From: Nymphaea colorata
Taxonomy: Eukaryota; Streptophyta; Magnoliopsida; Nymphaeales; Nymphaeaceae
DNA: 64,000 bases
Assembly: GCF_008831285.2 (NCBI RefSeq)
Contig: NW_022204755.1
Coordinates: forward strand, 169,077 to 233,076
Direction of reading: 5' to 3'
Positions 9,174 to 24,800 of the stretch are shown here, in pieces. The position numbers and the translations under genes are program-made. Under the pieces are notes generated by a model. The model was not told where the DNA came from, did no database searches, and saw nothing but the letters and a program-made list of their open reading frames with translations. The number at the start of each line of letters is the position of its first letter. Positions within the stretch are counted from its first letter, which is position 1.

Positions 9174-12100
9174 GGGATCTATGCTTTTGTTTGACCCCTT
9201 TTATTTAATTCAATGAAACAAAAAGTTCTACTTATTGGACTAACTACAAGCAACAAACTAATGTATACATCAGATTTGTGTCCATATGAATTGGTGATTT
9301 CAATCATTTAAATCATTACTTATACATGCAATAACAAGTGAAACACATTAGATTAACTATAAAAGAGCAAATGAACCACTTAAATTTCGTTCATTTTCTT
9401 GCAAACTTGTTATTTAAATCCACTAAATCATTCAACGTGGATGTGCAACAAGCTTATCACATACAATGAAATATGCGTGCTCAGATGAATCGTTTAAATC
9501 CCACTCGTATTGATACAAACTTGTGATTTTAATTCATTAGATCCTTACTATTGATGTAACTACAAGTTCAACTCATTGGATTGACTACAAGAGATTAAAC
9601 TAATGCGTAGATCCCATTTGCATCCATTTGAACTTGTGATTTCAATCAACAAAATCAATCATTCTACATGTAATAACGAGTGAGACGCATTAGGCTAATG
9701 ATAAGTGATCAAACGAATGACGTGAATCACATTTTTTCATACAAAATTTTAGTTTGAACCATTTAAATCATTCGTTATAATGTAAAAACAAGCGAAACAC
9801 ATTATATTAACTGAAATACACAAGTAAATAACTTAAATATCTTTTATGTACATACAAGCTTGTGATTTCATTCCACTAAATCATTCAACATGCATGTTTT
9901 AGCACATTCACGCATTAGTTTGTGATTCAAGTCATTCAATTGATCCCTTATAGTTAACCTAATGTGTTTCACTTTTTATTACTTCTATAAACAACGATTT
10001 AAATGATTGAAATCACCAGTTCATATAGTTAAAAATGTAATCTATGCATTAGTTTCATCCTTAGTACTTAATCGAAAGAATTCAACTTGTCGTTACATTT
10101 ATAGTAAGCGATATAAGGGATTGAAATCAGTTGTTCGTATAAACACGAGTGGGATTTAAGCGATTCATTTGATCACACATATTTAATTGAATATTTTTAA
10201 CTTTTTAATACATCCATTTTGAATTATTTATTTGATCAAAATCACAAGTTTTTATGAGAATGAATAAGATTCAAGTCGTTAATTTGCTCCCCTATATTTA
10301 ATCTAATGTGTTTCACTTGTTATTACATGTGTAACGAGCGATTTAAATGATTGAAATCACAAGTTCATATTGATACAAGTGGGATCTATGCTTTTCTTTG
10401 ACCCCTTTTACTTAATTCAATGAGTTCTCGTATTCAAACGAACAAAAAGTTCTACTTATTGGACTAACTACAAGCATCAAACTAATGTATACATCATATT
10501 TGTGTCCATATGAATTGTGATTTCAATCATTTAAATCATTCCTTGTATATATAATAACAAGTGAAACACATTAGATTAACTATAAAAGAGCAAATGAAAC
10601 ACTTGAATTTCGTTCATTTTCATACAAACTTGTGATTTAAATCCACTAAATCATTCAACGTGGATGTATCAACAAGTTAATCACATTCATTGAAGTATGC
10701 GTGCTCAGACGAATCGCTTAAATCCCACTCGCATTGATACAAACTTGTGATTTCAATTCATTAAATCCTTACTATTGATGTAACTACAAGTTCAACACAT
10801 TGGATTGACTACAAGAGATCAAACTAATCCGTAGATCCCATTTGCATCCATTTGGACTTGTGATTTCAATCAACAAAATCAATCATTGTACATGTAATAA
10901 CAAGTGAAGCATTAGGCTAATGATAAGCGATCAAACGAATGACTTGAATCTCATTTTTTCATACAAACTTTTAGTTTGAACGATTTAAATCATTCGTTAT
11001 GGAAGTAATAACAAGCGAAACACGATATATTAACTGAAATACAGCAAATAAATAACTTCAATGTCTTTTATGTACATACGAGCTTGTGATTTCATTCCAC
11101 TAAATCATTCAACATGCATGTTTAAGCACATTCACGCATTAGTTTGTGATTCAAGTGATTCAATTGATCCTTTATAGTTAACCTAATGTGTCTCACTGTT
11201 TATTACTTCTATAAAGAATGATTTAAATGATTGAAATCAGCAGTTCATATAGTTAAAAATGGAATCTCTGCATTAGTTTCATCCCTAGTACTTAATCGAA
11301 AGAATTCAACTTGTCGTTACATCTATAGTACACGATATAAGCGATGAAATCAGTTGTTCGTATAAACACGTGTGGGATTTAAGAGATTCATTTGATTACA
11401 TATATTTAATTGAATGTTTTTAACTTGTTGGTACATCCATTTTGAATAATTTATTTGATCGAAATCATAAGCTTGTATGAGAATGAATAAGATTCAAGTG
11501 GTTAATTTGCTCACTTATATTTAATCTAATGTGTTTCACTCATATTATTACATGTGTAACGAACGATTTAAATGATTGAAATCACAAGTTCATATGGATA
11601 CAAGTGGGATCTATGCTTTTGTTTGACCCCTTTTACTTAATTCAATGAAACAAAAAGTTCTACTTATTGGACTAACTACAAGCATCAAACTAATGTATAC
11701 ATCAGATTTGTGTCCATATGAATTGGTGATTTCAATCATTTAAATCATTACTTATTCATGTAATAACAAGTGAAACACATTAGATTAACTATAAAAGAGC
11801 AAATGAACAACTTGAATTTTGTTCATTTTCTTACAAACTTGTTATTTAAATCCACTAATCATTCAACGTGGATGTAGCACCAAGCTTATCACATTCAATG
11901 AAATATGCGTGCTCAGATGAATCGTTTAAATCCCACTCGTATTGATACAAACTTGTGATTTCAATTCATTAGATCCTTACTATTGATGTAACTACAAGTT
12001 CAACTCATTGATTGACTACAAGAGATTAAACTAATGCGTAGATCCCATTTGCATCCATTTGAACTTGTGAATTCAATCAACAAAATCAATCATTCTACAT

Positions 12101-13999
12101 GTAATAACAAGTGAGACGCATTAGGCTAATGATAAGTGATCAAACGAATGACGTGAATCACATTTTTTCATACAACTTTTAGTTTGAACCATTTAAATCA
12201 TTCGTTATAGTTGTAAAAACAAGCGAAACACATTATATTAACTGAAATACAACAAGTAAATAACTTAAATGTCTTTTATGTACATACAAGCTTATGATTT
12301 CATTCCACTAAATCATTCAACATGCATGTTTTAGCACATTCACGCATTAGTTTGTGATTCAAGTCATTCAATTGATCCCTTATAGTTAACCTAATGTGTT
12401 TCACTTTTTATTACTTCTATAAAGAACGATTTAAATGATTGAAATCACCAGTTCATATAGTTAAAAATGTAATCTATGCATTAGTTTCATCCTTAGTACT
12501 TAATCGAAAGAATTCAACTTGTCGTTACATTTATAGTACGCGATATAAGGGATTGAAATCAGTTGTTCGTATAAATACGAGTGGGATTTAAGCGATTCAT
12601 TTGATCACACATATTTATTGAATGTTTTTAACTTTTTAATACATCCATTTTGAATTATTTATTTGATCAAAATCACAAGTTTGTATGAGAATGAATAAGA
12701 TTCAAGTCATTAATTTGCTCCCCTATATTTAATCTAATGTGTTTCACTTGTTATTACTTGTGTAACGAATGATTAAATGATTGAAATCACAAGTTCATAT
12801 TGATACAAGTGGGATCTATGCTTTTCTTTGACCCCTTTTACTTAATTCATGAGTTCCCGTATTCAAACGAACAAAAAGTTCCACTTATTGGACTAACTAC
12901 AAGCATCAAACTATTGTATACATCAGATTTGTGTTCATATGAATTGGTGATTTCAATCATTTAAATCATTCCTTGTATATATAAGAACAAGTGAAACACA
13001 TTTGATTAACTATAAAAGAGGAAATGAAACACTTGAATTTTGTTCATTTTCATACAAACTTGTGATTTAAATCCACTAAATCATTCAACGTGGATGTATC
13101 AACAAGTTAATCACATTCATTGTAGTATGCGTGCTCAGACGAATCGCTTAAATCCCACTCGCATTGATACAAACTTGTGATTTCAATTCATTAAATCCTT
13201 ACTATTGATGTAACTACAAGTTCAACACATTGGATTGACTACAAGAGATCAAATAATCCGTAGATCCCATTTGCATCCATTTGAACTTGTGATTTCAATC
13301 AACAAAATCAATCATTGTACATGTAACAACAAGTGAATCATTCGGCCAATGATAAGCGATCAAACGAATGGCTTGAATCTCTTTTTTTATACAAACTTTT
13401 AGTTTGAACCATTTAAATCATTCGTTATATATCTAAAAACAAGCGAAACACATTATATTAACAGAAATACAACAAGTAAATAATTTCAATGTCTTTTATT
13501 TACGTACGAGCTTATGATTTCTTTCCACTAAATCAATCAACATGCATGTTTAAGCACATTCACACATTAGTTTGCGATTCATGTCATTCAATATTCATTA
13601 CTTCTATAAAGAACGATTTAAATGATTGAAATCACCAGTTCATATAGTTAAAAATGAAATATATGCATTAGTTTCATCCCTAGTACTTAATCGAAAGAAT
13701 TCAACTTGTCGTTACATCTATAGTACGCGATATAAGAGATTGAAATCAGTTGTTCGTATAAACATGAGTGGGATTTAATTGATTCATTTGATCACACATA
13801 TTTAATTGAATGTTTTTAACTTGTTAGTACATTCATTTTGAATTATTTATTTGATCGAAATCACAAGTTTGTATGAGAATGAATAAGATTCAAGTCGTTA
13901 ATTTGCTCCCCTATATTTAATCTAATGTGTTTCACTTATTATTACATGTGTAATGAACAATTTAAATGATTGAAATCACAAGTTCATATGGATACAAGT

Positions 14000-14850
14000 G
14001 GGATCTATGCTTTTGTTTGACCCCTTTTACTTAATTCAATGAAACAAAAAGTTATACTTATTGGACTAACTACAAGCATCAAACTATGTATACATCAGAT
14101 TTGTGTCCATATGAATTGGTGATTTCAATCATTTAAATCATTACTTATTCATGTAATAACAAGTTAAACACATTAGATTAACTATAAAAGAGCAAATGAA
14201 CCACTTGAATTTCGTTCATTTTCATGCAAACTTGTGATTTAAATCTACTAAATCATTCAACGTGGATGTAGCAACAAGCTTATCACACTCAATGAAATAT
14301 GCGTGCTCAGATGAATCGTTTAAATCTCACTCGTATTGATACAAACTTGTGATTTCAATTCATTAGATCCTTAGTATTGATGTAACTACAAGTTCAATTC
14401 ATTGGATTGACTACAAGTGATCAAACTAATGCGTAGATCCCATTTGCATCCATTTATACTTGTGATTTCAATCAACAAAGTCAATCATTCTACATGTAAT
14501 AACTAGTGAAACGCATTATGCTAATGATAAGCGATAAAACGAATGACGTGAATCTCATTCTTTCATAAAAACTTTTAGTTGGAACCATTTAGATCATTCG
14601 TTATAGATGTAAAAATAAGCGAAACACGTTACACATATTGATTACACATATTAATTGAATGTTTTTAACTTGTTGGTACATCCATTTTGAATGATTTATT
14701 TGATCGAAATCACAAGCTTGTATGAGAATGAAGAAGATTCAAGTGGTTAATTTGCTCCCTTATATTTAATCTAATGTGTTTCACTCGTATTATTACATGT
14801 GTAATGAACGATTTAAATGATTGAAATCACAAGTTCATATGGATACAAGT
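14000..14850 (+). repeat. Truncated array-1 unit (851 bp)
   Basis: Near 14630-14650 an A-like forward monomer (gcgaaacacgtta) jumps to the middle of reversed B (attaattgaatg). The forward B, the B/A' inversion junction, A' and C' are missing. Confidence 0.8.
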
Positions 14851-17066
14851 GGGATCTATGCTTTTGTTTGACCCCTTTTACTTAATTCGATGAAACAAAA
14901 AGTTCTACTTATTGGACTAACTACAACATCAAACTAATGTATACATCAGATTTGTGTCCATATGAATTGGTGATTTCAATTATTTAAATCATTACTTATA
15001 CATGTAATAACAAGTGAAACACATTAGATTAACTATAAAAGAGCAAATGAACCACTTGAATTTCGTTCATTTTCATTCAAACTTGTGGTTTAAATCCACT
15101 AAATCATTCAACGTGCATATAGCAACAAGTTTATCACATTCAATGAAATATGCGTGCTCAGATGAATCACTTAAATCCCACTCGTATTGTTACAAACTTG
15201 TGATTTCAATTCATTAGATCCTTACTATTAATGTAACTACAAGTTCAACTCATTTGATGGACTACAAGAGATCAAACTAATGCATAGATCCCATTTGCAT
15301 CCATTTAAACGTGCGATTTCAATCAACAAAATCAATCATTCTACATGTAATAACAAGTGAAACGCATTAGGCTAATGACAAGCGATCAAACGAATGACGT
15401 GAATCTCATTTTTTCATACAAACTTTTAATTTAAACCATTTAAATTATTCGTTATAAATGTAAAAACAAGCGAAACACATTATATTAATTGAAATACAGT
15501 AAGTAAATAACTTAAATGTCTTTTATGTACATACAAGCTTGTGATTTCATTCCACTAAATCATTCAACATGCACGTTTAAGCACATTCACGCATTAGTTT
15601 GTGATTCAAGTGATTCAATTGATCCCTTATAGTTAACCTAATGTGTTTCACTGTTTATTACTTCTATAAAGAACAATTTAAATGATTGAAATCACTAGTT
15701 ATATAGTTAAAAATGGAATATATGAATTAGTTTCATCTCAAGTACTTAATCGAAAGAATTCAACTTTTCGTTACATCCATAGTACGTGATATAAAGATTG
15801 AAATCACACGTATTTAATTGAATGTTTTTCACTTGTTAATACATCCATTTTGAATGATTTATTTGATCGAAATCACATGTTTGTATGAGAATGAATAAGA
15901 TTCAAGTCGTTAATTTGCTCCCCTATATTTAATCTAGTGTGTTTCACTTGTTGTATACATCGGATTTGTGTCCATATGAATTGATGATTTCAATCATTTA
16001 AATCATTATTTATACATATAATAATAAGTGAAACACATTAGATTAACTATAAAAGAGCAAATGAACCACTTGAATTTTGTTCATTTTCATCCAAACTTGT
16101 GATTTAAATCAAGTAAATCATTGAACGTGGAAGTAGCAACAAGTTAATCACATTCAATAAAATATGCGTGCTCAGAAGAATCGTTTAAATCCCACTTGCA
16201 TTGATACAAACTTGTGATTTCAATTCATTAGATTCTTACTACTGATGTAACTACAAGTTCAACTCATTGGATTGACTACAAGAGATCAAAGTAATGCGTA
16301 AATCCCATTTGCATCCATTTGAGCTTGTGATTTCAATCAACAAAATCAATCATTGTACATGTAATAACAAGTGAAACGCATTAGGCTAATGATAAGCAAT
16401 CAAACGAATGACATGAATCTCATTGTTTCATACAAACTTTTAGTTTGAACCATTTAAATCATTCGTCATAGAGGTAAAAACAAGCGAAACACATTATATT
16501 AACTAAAATACAACAAGTAAATAACTTAAATGTCTTTTATGTACATACAAGCTTGTGATTTCATTCCACTAAATCATTCAACATGCATGTTTAAGCACAT
16601 TCACGCATTAGTTTGTGATTCAAGTGATTCATTGATCCTTATAGTTAACTAATGTGTTTCACTTTTTTACTTCTATAAAGAACGATTTAAATGATTGAAA
16701 TCACCAGTTCATATAGTTAAAAATGTAATCTATGCATTAGTTTCATCCCTAGTACTTAATCGAAAGAATTCAACTTGTCGTTACATTTATAGTACGCGAT
16801 ATAAGGATTGAAGTCAGTTGTTCGTGTAAACTTGAGTGGGATTTAAGCGATTCATTTGATCACACATATTTAATTGAATGTTTTTAACTTTTTAATACAT
16901 CCATTTTGAATTATTTATTTGATCAAAATCACAAGTTTGTATGAGAATGAATAAGATTCAAGTCGTTAATTTGCTCCCCTATATTTAATCTAATGTGTTT
17001 CATTGTTATTACATGTGTAACGAACGATTTAAATGATTGAAATCACAAGTTCATATTAATACAAGT
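14851..17066 (+). repeat. Array-1 double unit with two deletions
   Basis: The interval is 2,216 bp with one marker lost. At about 15805 part of C' and the start of B' are missing (gattgaaatcacacg then tatttaattg). At about 15950 A' runs from gtttcacttg straight into gtatacatcgg of forward C, removing the C'/C inversion centre and the marker. Confidence 0.75.
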
Positions 17067-18790
17067 GGGATCTATGCTTTTCTTTGACCCCTTTTACTTA
17101 ATTCAATGAGTTCTCGTATTCAAACGAACAAAAAGTTCCACTTATTGGAGTAACTACAAGCATCAAACTAATGTATACATCAGATTTGTGTCCATATGAA
17201 TTGGTGATTTCAATCTTTTAAATCAATCCTTATACATATAACAACAAGTGAAACACATTAGATTAACTATAAAAGAGCAAATGAAACACTTGAATTTCGT
17301 TCATTTTCATACAAACTTGTGATTTAAATCCACTAAATCATTCAACGTGGATGTATCAACAAGTTAATCACATTCATTGAAGTATGCGTGCTCAGACGAA
17401 TCGCTTAAATCCCACTCGCATTGATACAAACTTGTGATTTCAATTCATTAAATCCTTACTATTGATGTAACTACAAGTTCAACACATTGGATTGACTACA
17501 AGAGATCAAACAAATCCGTAGATCCCATTTGCATCAATTTGAACTTGTGATTTCAATCAACAAAATCAATCATTGTACATGTAATAACAAGTAAAGCATT
17601 AGGCTAATGATAAGCGATCAAACGAATGACTTGAATCTCATTTTTTTATACAAACTTTTAGTTTGAACCATTTAAATCATTCGTTATATATGTAAAAACA
17701 AGCAAACACATTATATTAACAGAAATACAACAAGTAAATTATTTCATTGAATGTTATGTACATACGAGCTTATGATTTCATTCCACTAAATCATTCAACA
17801 TGCATGTTTGAGTACATTCACGCATTAGTTTGCGATTCAAGTCATTCAATTGATCCCTTATAATTAACCTAATGTGTCTCAGTATTCATTACTTCTATAA
17901 AGAACGATTTAAATGATTGAAATCACAGTTCATATAGTTAAAAATGAAATATATGCATTAGTTTCATCCCTAGTACTTAATCGAAAGAATTCAACTTGTC
18001 GTTACGTCTATAGTACGCGATATAAGAGATTGAAATCAGTTGTTCGTATAAACACAGTGGGATTTAATCGATTCATTTGATCACACATATTTAATTGAAT
18101 GTTTTTAACTTGTTAGTACATCCATTTTGAATGATTTATTTGATCGAAATCACAAGTTTGCTCCTCTATATTTAATCTAATGTGTTTCACTTATTATTAC
18201 ATGTGTAATGAACAATTTAAATGATTGAAATCACAAGTTCATATGATACAGTGGGATCTATGCTTTTGTTTGACCCCTTTTACTTAATTCAATGAAACAA
18301 AAAGTTATACTTATTGGGCTAACTACAAGCATCAAACTAATGTATACATCAGATTTGTGTCGATATGAATTGGTGATTTCAATCATTTAAATCATTACTT
18401 ATACATGTAATAACAAGTTAAACACATTAGATTAACTATAAAAGAGCGAATGAACCACTTGAATTTCATTCATTTTCATGCAAACTTGTGATTTAAATCT
18501 ACTAAATCATTCAACATGGATGTAGCAACAAGGTTATCACATTCAATGAAATATGTATAATCAGATGAATCATTTAAATCCCACTCGTATTGATACAAAC
18601 TTCTGATTTCAATTCATTAGATCCTTAGTATTGATGTAACTACAAGTTCAATTCATTGGATTGACTACAAGTGATCAAACTAATGCATAGATCCCATTTG
18701 CATCCATTTATACTTGTGATTTCAATCAACAAAGTCAATCATTCCACATGTAATAACAAGTGAAACGCATTAGGCTAATGATAAGCGATC

Positions 18791-18860
18791 AAACGAATGA
18801 CGTGAATCTCATGCTTTCATAAAATGTCATTAACTAATAAACGAATGACGTGAATCTCAT
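18791..18860 (+). repeat. Local insertion/duplication in array 1
   Basis: aaacgaatgacgtgaatctc occurs at 18791 and again at 18839, separated by a short scrambled piece. Neighbouring units have this word once here. It explains part of the long 1,246-bp interval 18253-19499. Confidence 0.7.
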
Positions 18861-21800
18861 TAGTTGGAACCATTTAGATAATTCGTTATAGATGTAAAAA
18901 TAAGCGAAACACGTTACATTAACTAAACTAATGATACAGCAGGTAAATAACTTAAATGTCATTTATGTTCTTACAAGCTTGTGATTTCATTCCACTAAAT
19001 CATTCAACTTGCATGTTTAAGCACATTAAAACATTAGTTTGTGATTCAAGTCATTCAATTGATCCCTTATTGTTAACCTAATGTGTTTCACTATTTATTA
19101 CTTCTATAAAGAACGATTTAAATGATTGAAATCACCAGTTCATATAGTTAAAAATGGAATATATGCATTTGTTTTATCCCTAGTACTTAATCGAAAGAAT
19201 TCAACTTGTCGTTACATTATAGTACGCGATATAAGCGATTGAAATCAGTTGTTCGTATAAACACGAGTGGGATTTAAGCGATTCATTTGATCACACATAT
19301 TTAATTGAATATTTTTAACTTGTTAATACATCCATTTTAAACTATTTATTTTATCAAAATCACATGTTTGTATGAGAATAAATAAGATTCAAGTCGTTAA
19401 TTTGCTCCCCTATATTTAATCTAATGTGTTTCACTTGTTATTACATGTGTAACGAACAATTTAAATGATTGAAATCACAAGTTCATATGGATACAAGTGG
19501 GATCTATACTTTTGTTTGACCCATTTTACTTAATTCAATGAGTTCTCGTATTCAAACGAACAAAAAGTTCTACTTATTGGACTAACTACAAGCATCAAAC
19601 TAATGTAGACATCATATTTGTGTCCATATGAATTGGTTATTTCTATGATTTAAATCATTTCTTATACATGTAATAACTAGTGAAAGACATTAGATTAACT
19701 ATAAAAGAGCAAATGAACCACTTGAATTTCGTTTATTTTCATGCAAACTTGTGATTTAAATCTACTACATCATTCAACGTGGATGTAGCAACAAGTTAAT
19801 CACATTCAATGAAATATGCGTGCTCAGATGAATCACTTAAATCCCACTTGCATTGATACAAACTTGTGATTTCAATTCATTAGATCCTTACTATTGATAT
19901 AACTACAAGTTCAACTCATTGAATTGACTACAAGAGATAAAACTAATGCATAGATCCCATTTGCATCCATTTGAACTTATGATTTCAATCAACAAAATCA
20001 ATCTTTGTACATGTAATAACAAGTGAAATGCATTAGGCTAATGATAAGCGATCAAGCGAATAATGTGAATCTCATTTTTTCGTACAAACTTTTAGTCTGA
20101 ACCATTTGAATCATTCGTCATAGATGTTATAACAAACGAAACACGTTATATTAACTGAAATAGAGCTAGAAAATAACCTAAATGTCATTTATGTTCATAC
20201 AAGCTTGTAATTTTATTCCACTAAATCATTTAACAAGCATGTTTAAGCATATTCACGCATTAGTTTGTGATTAAAGTTATCCAATTGATCCGTTATAGTC
20301 AACCTAATGTGTTTCAATGTTTATTACTTTTATAAAGAACGGTTTAAATTATTGAAATCACCAGTTCATATAGTTAAAAATGGAATCTATGCATTAGTTT
20401 CATCAACAGTACTTAATCGAAAGAATTCAACTTGTCGTTATATCTATTGTACGCGATATAAGCGATTGAAATCAGTTGTTCATATGAACATGAGTCAGAT
20501 TTAAGTGATTCATTTGATCACACATATTTAATTGAATGTTTTTAACTTGTTAATACATTCATTTTGAATGATTTACTTGATCGAAATCACAAGTTTGTGC
20601 GAGAACGAATAAGATTCAATTCGTTAATTTTCTGCCCTATATTTAATCTAATGTGTTTCACTTGTTATTACATGTGTAATGAACGATTTAAATGATTGAA
20701 ATCACAAGTTCATATGGATGCAAGTGGGATCTATGCTTTTGTTTAACCCCTTTTACTTAATTCAATGAAACAAAAAGTTCTACTTCTTGGACTAACTACA
20801 AGCATCAAACTAATGTATACATCCGATTTGCGTCCATATGAATTGGTGATTTCAATTATTTAAATCATTACTTATACATGTAATAACAAGTGAAACACAT
20901 TAGATTAACTATAAAAGAGCAAATCAACCACTTGAATTTCGTTCATTTTCATGCAAACTTATGATTTAAATCCACTAAATCATTCAACGTGCATGTAACA
21001 ACAAGTTTATCACATTCAATGAAATATGCGTGCTCAAATGAATCGTTAAATCGCACTCGTATCGATACAAACTTGTGATTTCAATTCATTAGATCATTAC
21101 TATTGATGTAACTACAAGTTCAACTCTTTGGATGGACTACAAGAGATCAAACTAATGCGTACATCCCATTTGCATCCATTTAAACTTGTGATTTCAATCA
21201 ACAAAATCAATCATTCTACATGTAATAACAAGTGAAACGCATTAGGCTAATGACAAGCGATCAAATGAATGACGTGAATATCATTTTTTCATACAAACTT
21301 TTAATTTAAACTATTTAAATCATTCGTTATAAATGTAAAAACAAGCGAAACACATTATATTAACTGAAATACACACAAGTAAATAACTTAAATGTCTTTT
21401 ATGTACATACAAGCTGTGAATTCATTCCACTAAATCATTCAACATGCACGTTTAAGCACATTCACGCATTAGTTTGTGATTCAAGTCATTCAATTGATCC
21501 ATTATAGTTAACCTAATGTGTTTCACTGTTCATTACTTCTATAAAGAACGATTTAAATGATTGAAATCACCAGTTCATATAGTTAAAAATGGAATCTCTG
21601 CATTATTTTCATCCCTAAAACTTAATCGAAAGAATTCAACTTGTCGTTACATTTATAGTACGCGATATAAGCGATTGAAGTCAGTTGTTCGTATAAACAC
21701 GAGTGGGATCTTAGCGATTCATTTGATCACACATATTTAATTGAATGTTTTTAACTTGTTGGTGCATCCATTTTGAATGATTTATTTGATCGAAATCACA

Positions 21801-24800
21801 AGTTTGTATGAGAATGAATAAGATTCAAGTCGTTATTTTGCTCCCCTATATTTAATCTAATGAGTTTCACTTGTTAATACATGTGTAACGAACGATTTAA
21901 ATGATGGAAATCACAAGTTCATATGGATACAAGTGGGATCTATGCTTTTGTTTGACCCCTTTTACTTAATTCAATGAGTTCTTGTATTCAAACGAACAAA
22001 AAGTTCCACTTATTGGACTAACTACAAGCATCAAACTAATGTATACATCGGATTTGTGTCCATATGAATTGGTGATTTGAATCATATAAATCATTACTTA
22101 TACATGTAATAACAAGTGAAACACATTATATAACTATAAAAGAGCAAATGAACCACTTGAATTTCGTTCATTTTCATGCAAACTTGTGATTTAAATCCAC
22201 TAAATCATTCAACTTGGATGTGGCAACAAGCTTGTCACATTCAATGAAATATCCGTGCTCAGATTAATCGCTTAAATCTCACTCGTATTGATACAAACTT
22301 GTGATTTCAATTCATTAGATCCATATTATTAATGTAACTACAAGTTAACTCATTGGATCGACTACAAGAGATCAAAATGATGCGTAGATCCCATTTGCAT
22401 CCATTTGAACTTGTGATTTCAATCAACAAAATCAATCATTGTACATGTAAGAACAAGTGAAACGCATTAGGCTAATGATAAGCGATCAAACGAATGACGT
22501 CAATCTCATTTTTTCATACAAACTTTTAGTTTGAACCTTTAAATCATTCGTTATAGATGTAAAACAAGCGAAACACATTATAATAACTGAAATACAACAA
22601 GTAATAACTTAAATATCTTTTATGTACATACAAGCTTGTAATTTCATTCACTAAATCATTCAACATGCATGTTTAAGCACATTCACGCATTAGTTTGTGA
22701 TTCAAGTCATTCAATTGATTCCTTATAGGTAACCTAATGTGTTTCACTATTTATTACTTTTATAAAGAACGATTTAAATGATTGAAATCACCAGTTTATA
22801 TAGTTAAAAATGGAATCTATACATTAGTTTCATCCCTAGTATTTAATCGAAAGAATTCAACTTGTTGTTACATTTATAGTACGCGATATAAGCGATTGAA
22901 GTCAGTTGTTCGTATAGACACGAGTGGGATTTAAGCGATTCATTTGATCACACATATTTAATTGAATGTTTTTAACTTTTCAATACATCCATTTTGAATG
23001 ATTTATTTGATCGAAATGACAAGTTTTATGAGAATGAATAAGATTCAAGTCGTTAATTTGCTCCCCTATATTTAATCTAATATGTTTCACTTGTTATTAC
23101 ATGTGTAACGAACGATTTAAATGATTGAAATCACAAGTTCATATGGATACAAGTGGGATCTATGCTTTTGTTTGACCCCTTTTACTTAATTCGATGAGTT
23201 CTCGTATTCAAACGAACAAAAAGTTCCACTTATTGGACTAAATACATGCATCAAACTAATGTATACATCGGATTTGTGTCCATAAGAATTGGTGATTTCA
23301 ATTATTTAAATCATTCATTATACATGTAATAACAAGTGAAACACATTAGATTAACTATAAAAGAGCAAATGAAACGCTTGAATTTCGTTCATTTTCATGC
23401 AAACTTGTGATTTAAATCCACTAAATCATTCAACATGGATGTAGCAACAAGTTAATCACAATCAATGAAGTATGCGTGCTCAGATGAATCGCTTAAATCC
23501 CACTCGCATTGACACAAATTTGTGATTTCAATTCATTAAATCCTTACTATTCATGTAACTACAAGTTCAACTCATTGGATTGACTACAAGAGATCAAACT
23601 GATGCGTAGATCCCATTTGCATCCATTTGAACTTGTGATTTCAATCAACAAAATCAATCATTGTACATGTAATAACAAGTGAAACGCAATAGGCTAATGA
23701 TAAGCGATCAAACGAATGATGTGAATCTCATTTTTTCGTACGAACTTTTAGTTTGAACCATTTAAATCATTCGTTATAAATGTAAAAACAAGCGAAACAC
23801 GTTATATTAACTGAAATACAGCAAGTAAATAACTTAAATGTCGTTTATTTTTATATATGCTTGTAATTTCATTCCACTAAATCATTCAACATGCATGTTT
23901 GAGCACATTCACGCATTAGTTTGTGATTCAAGTCATTCAATTGATCCCTTATAATTAACCTAATGTGTTTCACTGTTTATTACTTCTATAAAAACGATTT
24001 AAATGATTGAAATCACTAGTTTATATAGTTAAAAATGGAATCTATGCATTGGTTTCATCCCTAGTACTTAATCGAAAGAATTCAACTTGTCGTTACATCT
24101 ATAGTACACGATATAAGAGATTGAAATCAGCTGTTCGTATAAGCACGAGTGGGATTTAAGCGATTCGTTTGATCACATATATTTAATTGAATGTTTTTAA
24201 CTTTTTAGTACATTCATTTTGAATGATTTATTTAATCGAAATCACAAGTTTGTATGAGAATGAATAAGATTCAAGTCGTTAATTTGCTTCCCTATATTTA
24301 ATCTAATGTGTTTCACTTGTTATTACATGTGTAATGAATGATTTAAATGATTGAAATCACAATTCATATGTATACAAGTGGATCTATGCTTTTGTTTGAC
24401 ACTTTTACTTAATTCAATGAAACAAAAAGTTCTACTTATTGGACTAACTACAAGCATCAAACTAACGTATACATCAGATTTGTGTCCATATGAATTGGTG
24501 ATTTTAATCATTTAAATCATTACTTATACATGTAATAACAAGAGAAACACATTAGATTAACTATAAAAGAGTAAATGAACCACTAGAATTTCGTTCATTT
24601 TCATGCAAACTTGTAATTTAAATCTACTAAATCATTCAACGTGGATGTGGCAACAAGTTTATTACATTCAATGAAATATGTGTGCTCAAATGAATCGCTT
24701 AAATCCCACTCGTATTGATACAAACTTGTGATTTCAATTCATTAGATCCTTACTATTGATGTAACTACAACTTCGACTCACTGGATTGACTACAAAAGAT

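Noticed and set aside
15014-15217. Small open frames in array 1 (also 20307-20504, 24323-24511, 28549-28741)
   Set aside because: Each lies within satellite monomers, is not kept open in neighbouring units, and has no recognisable domain.
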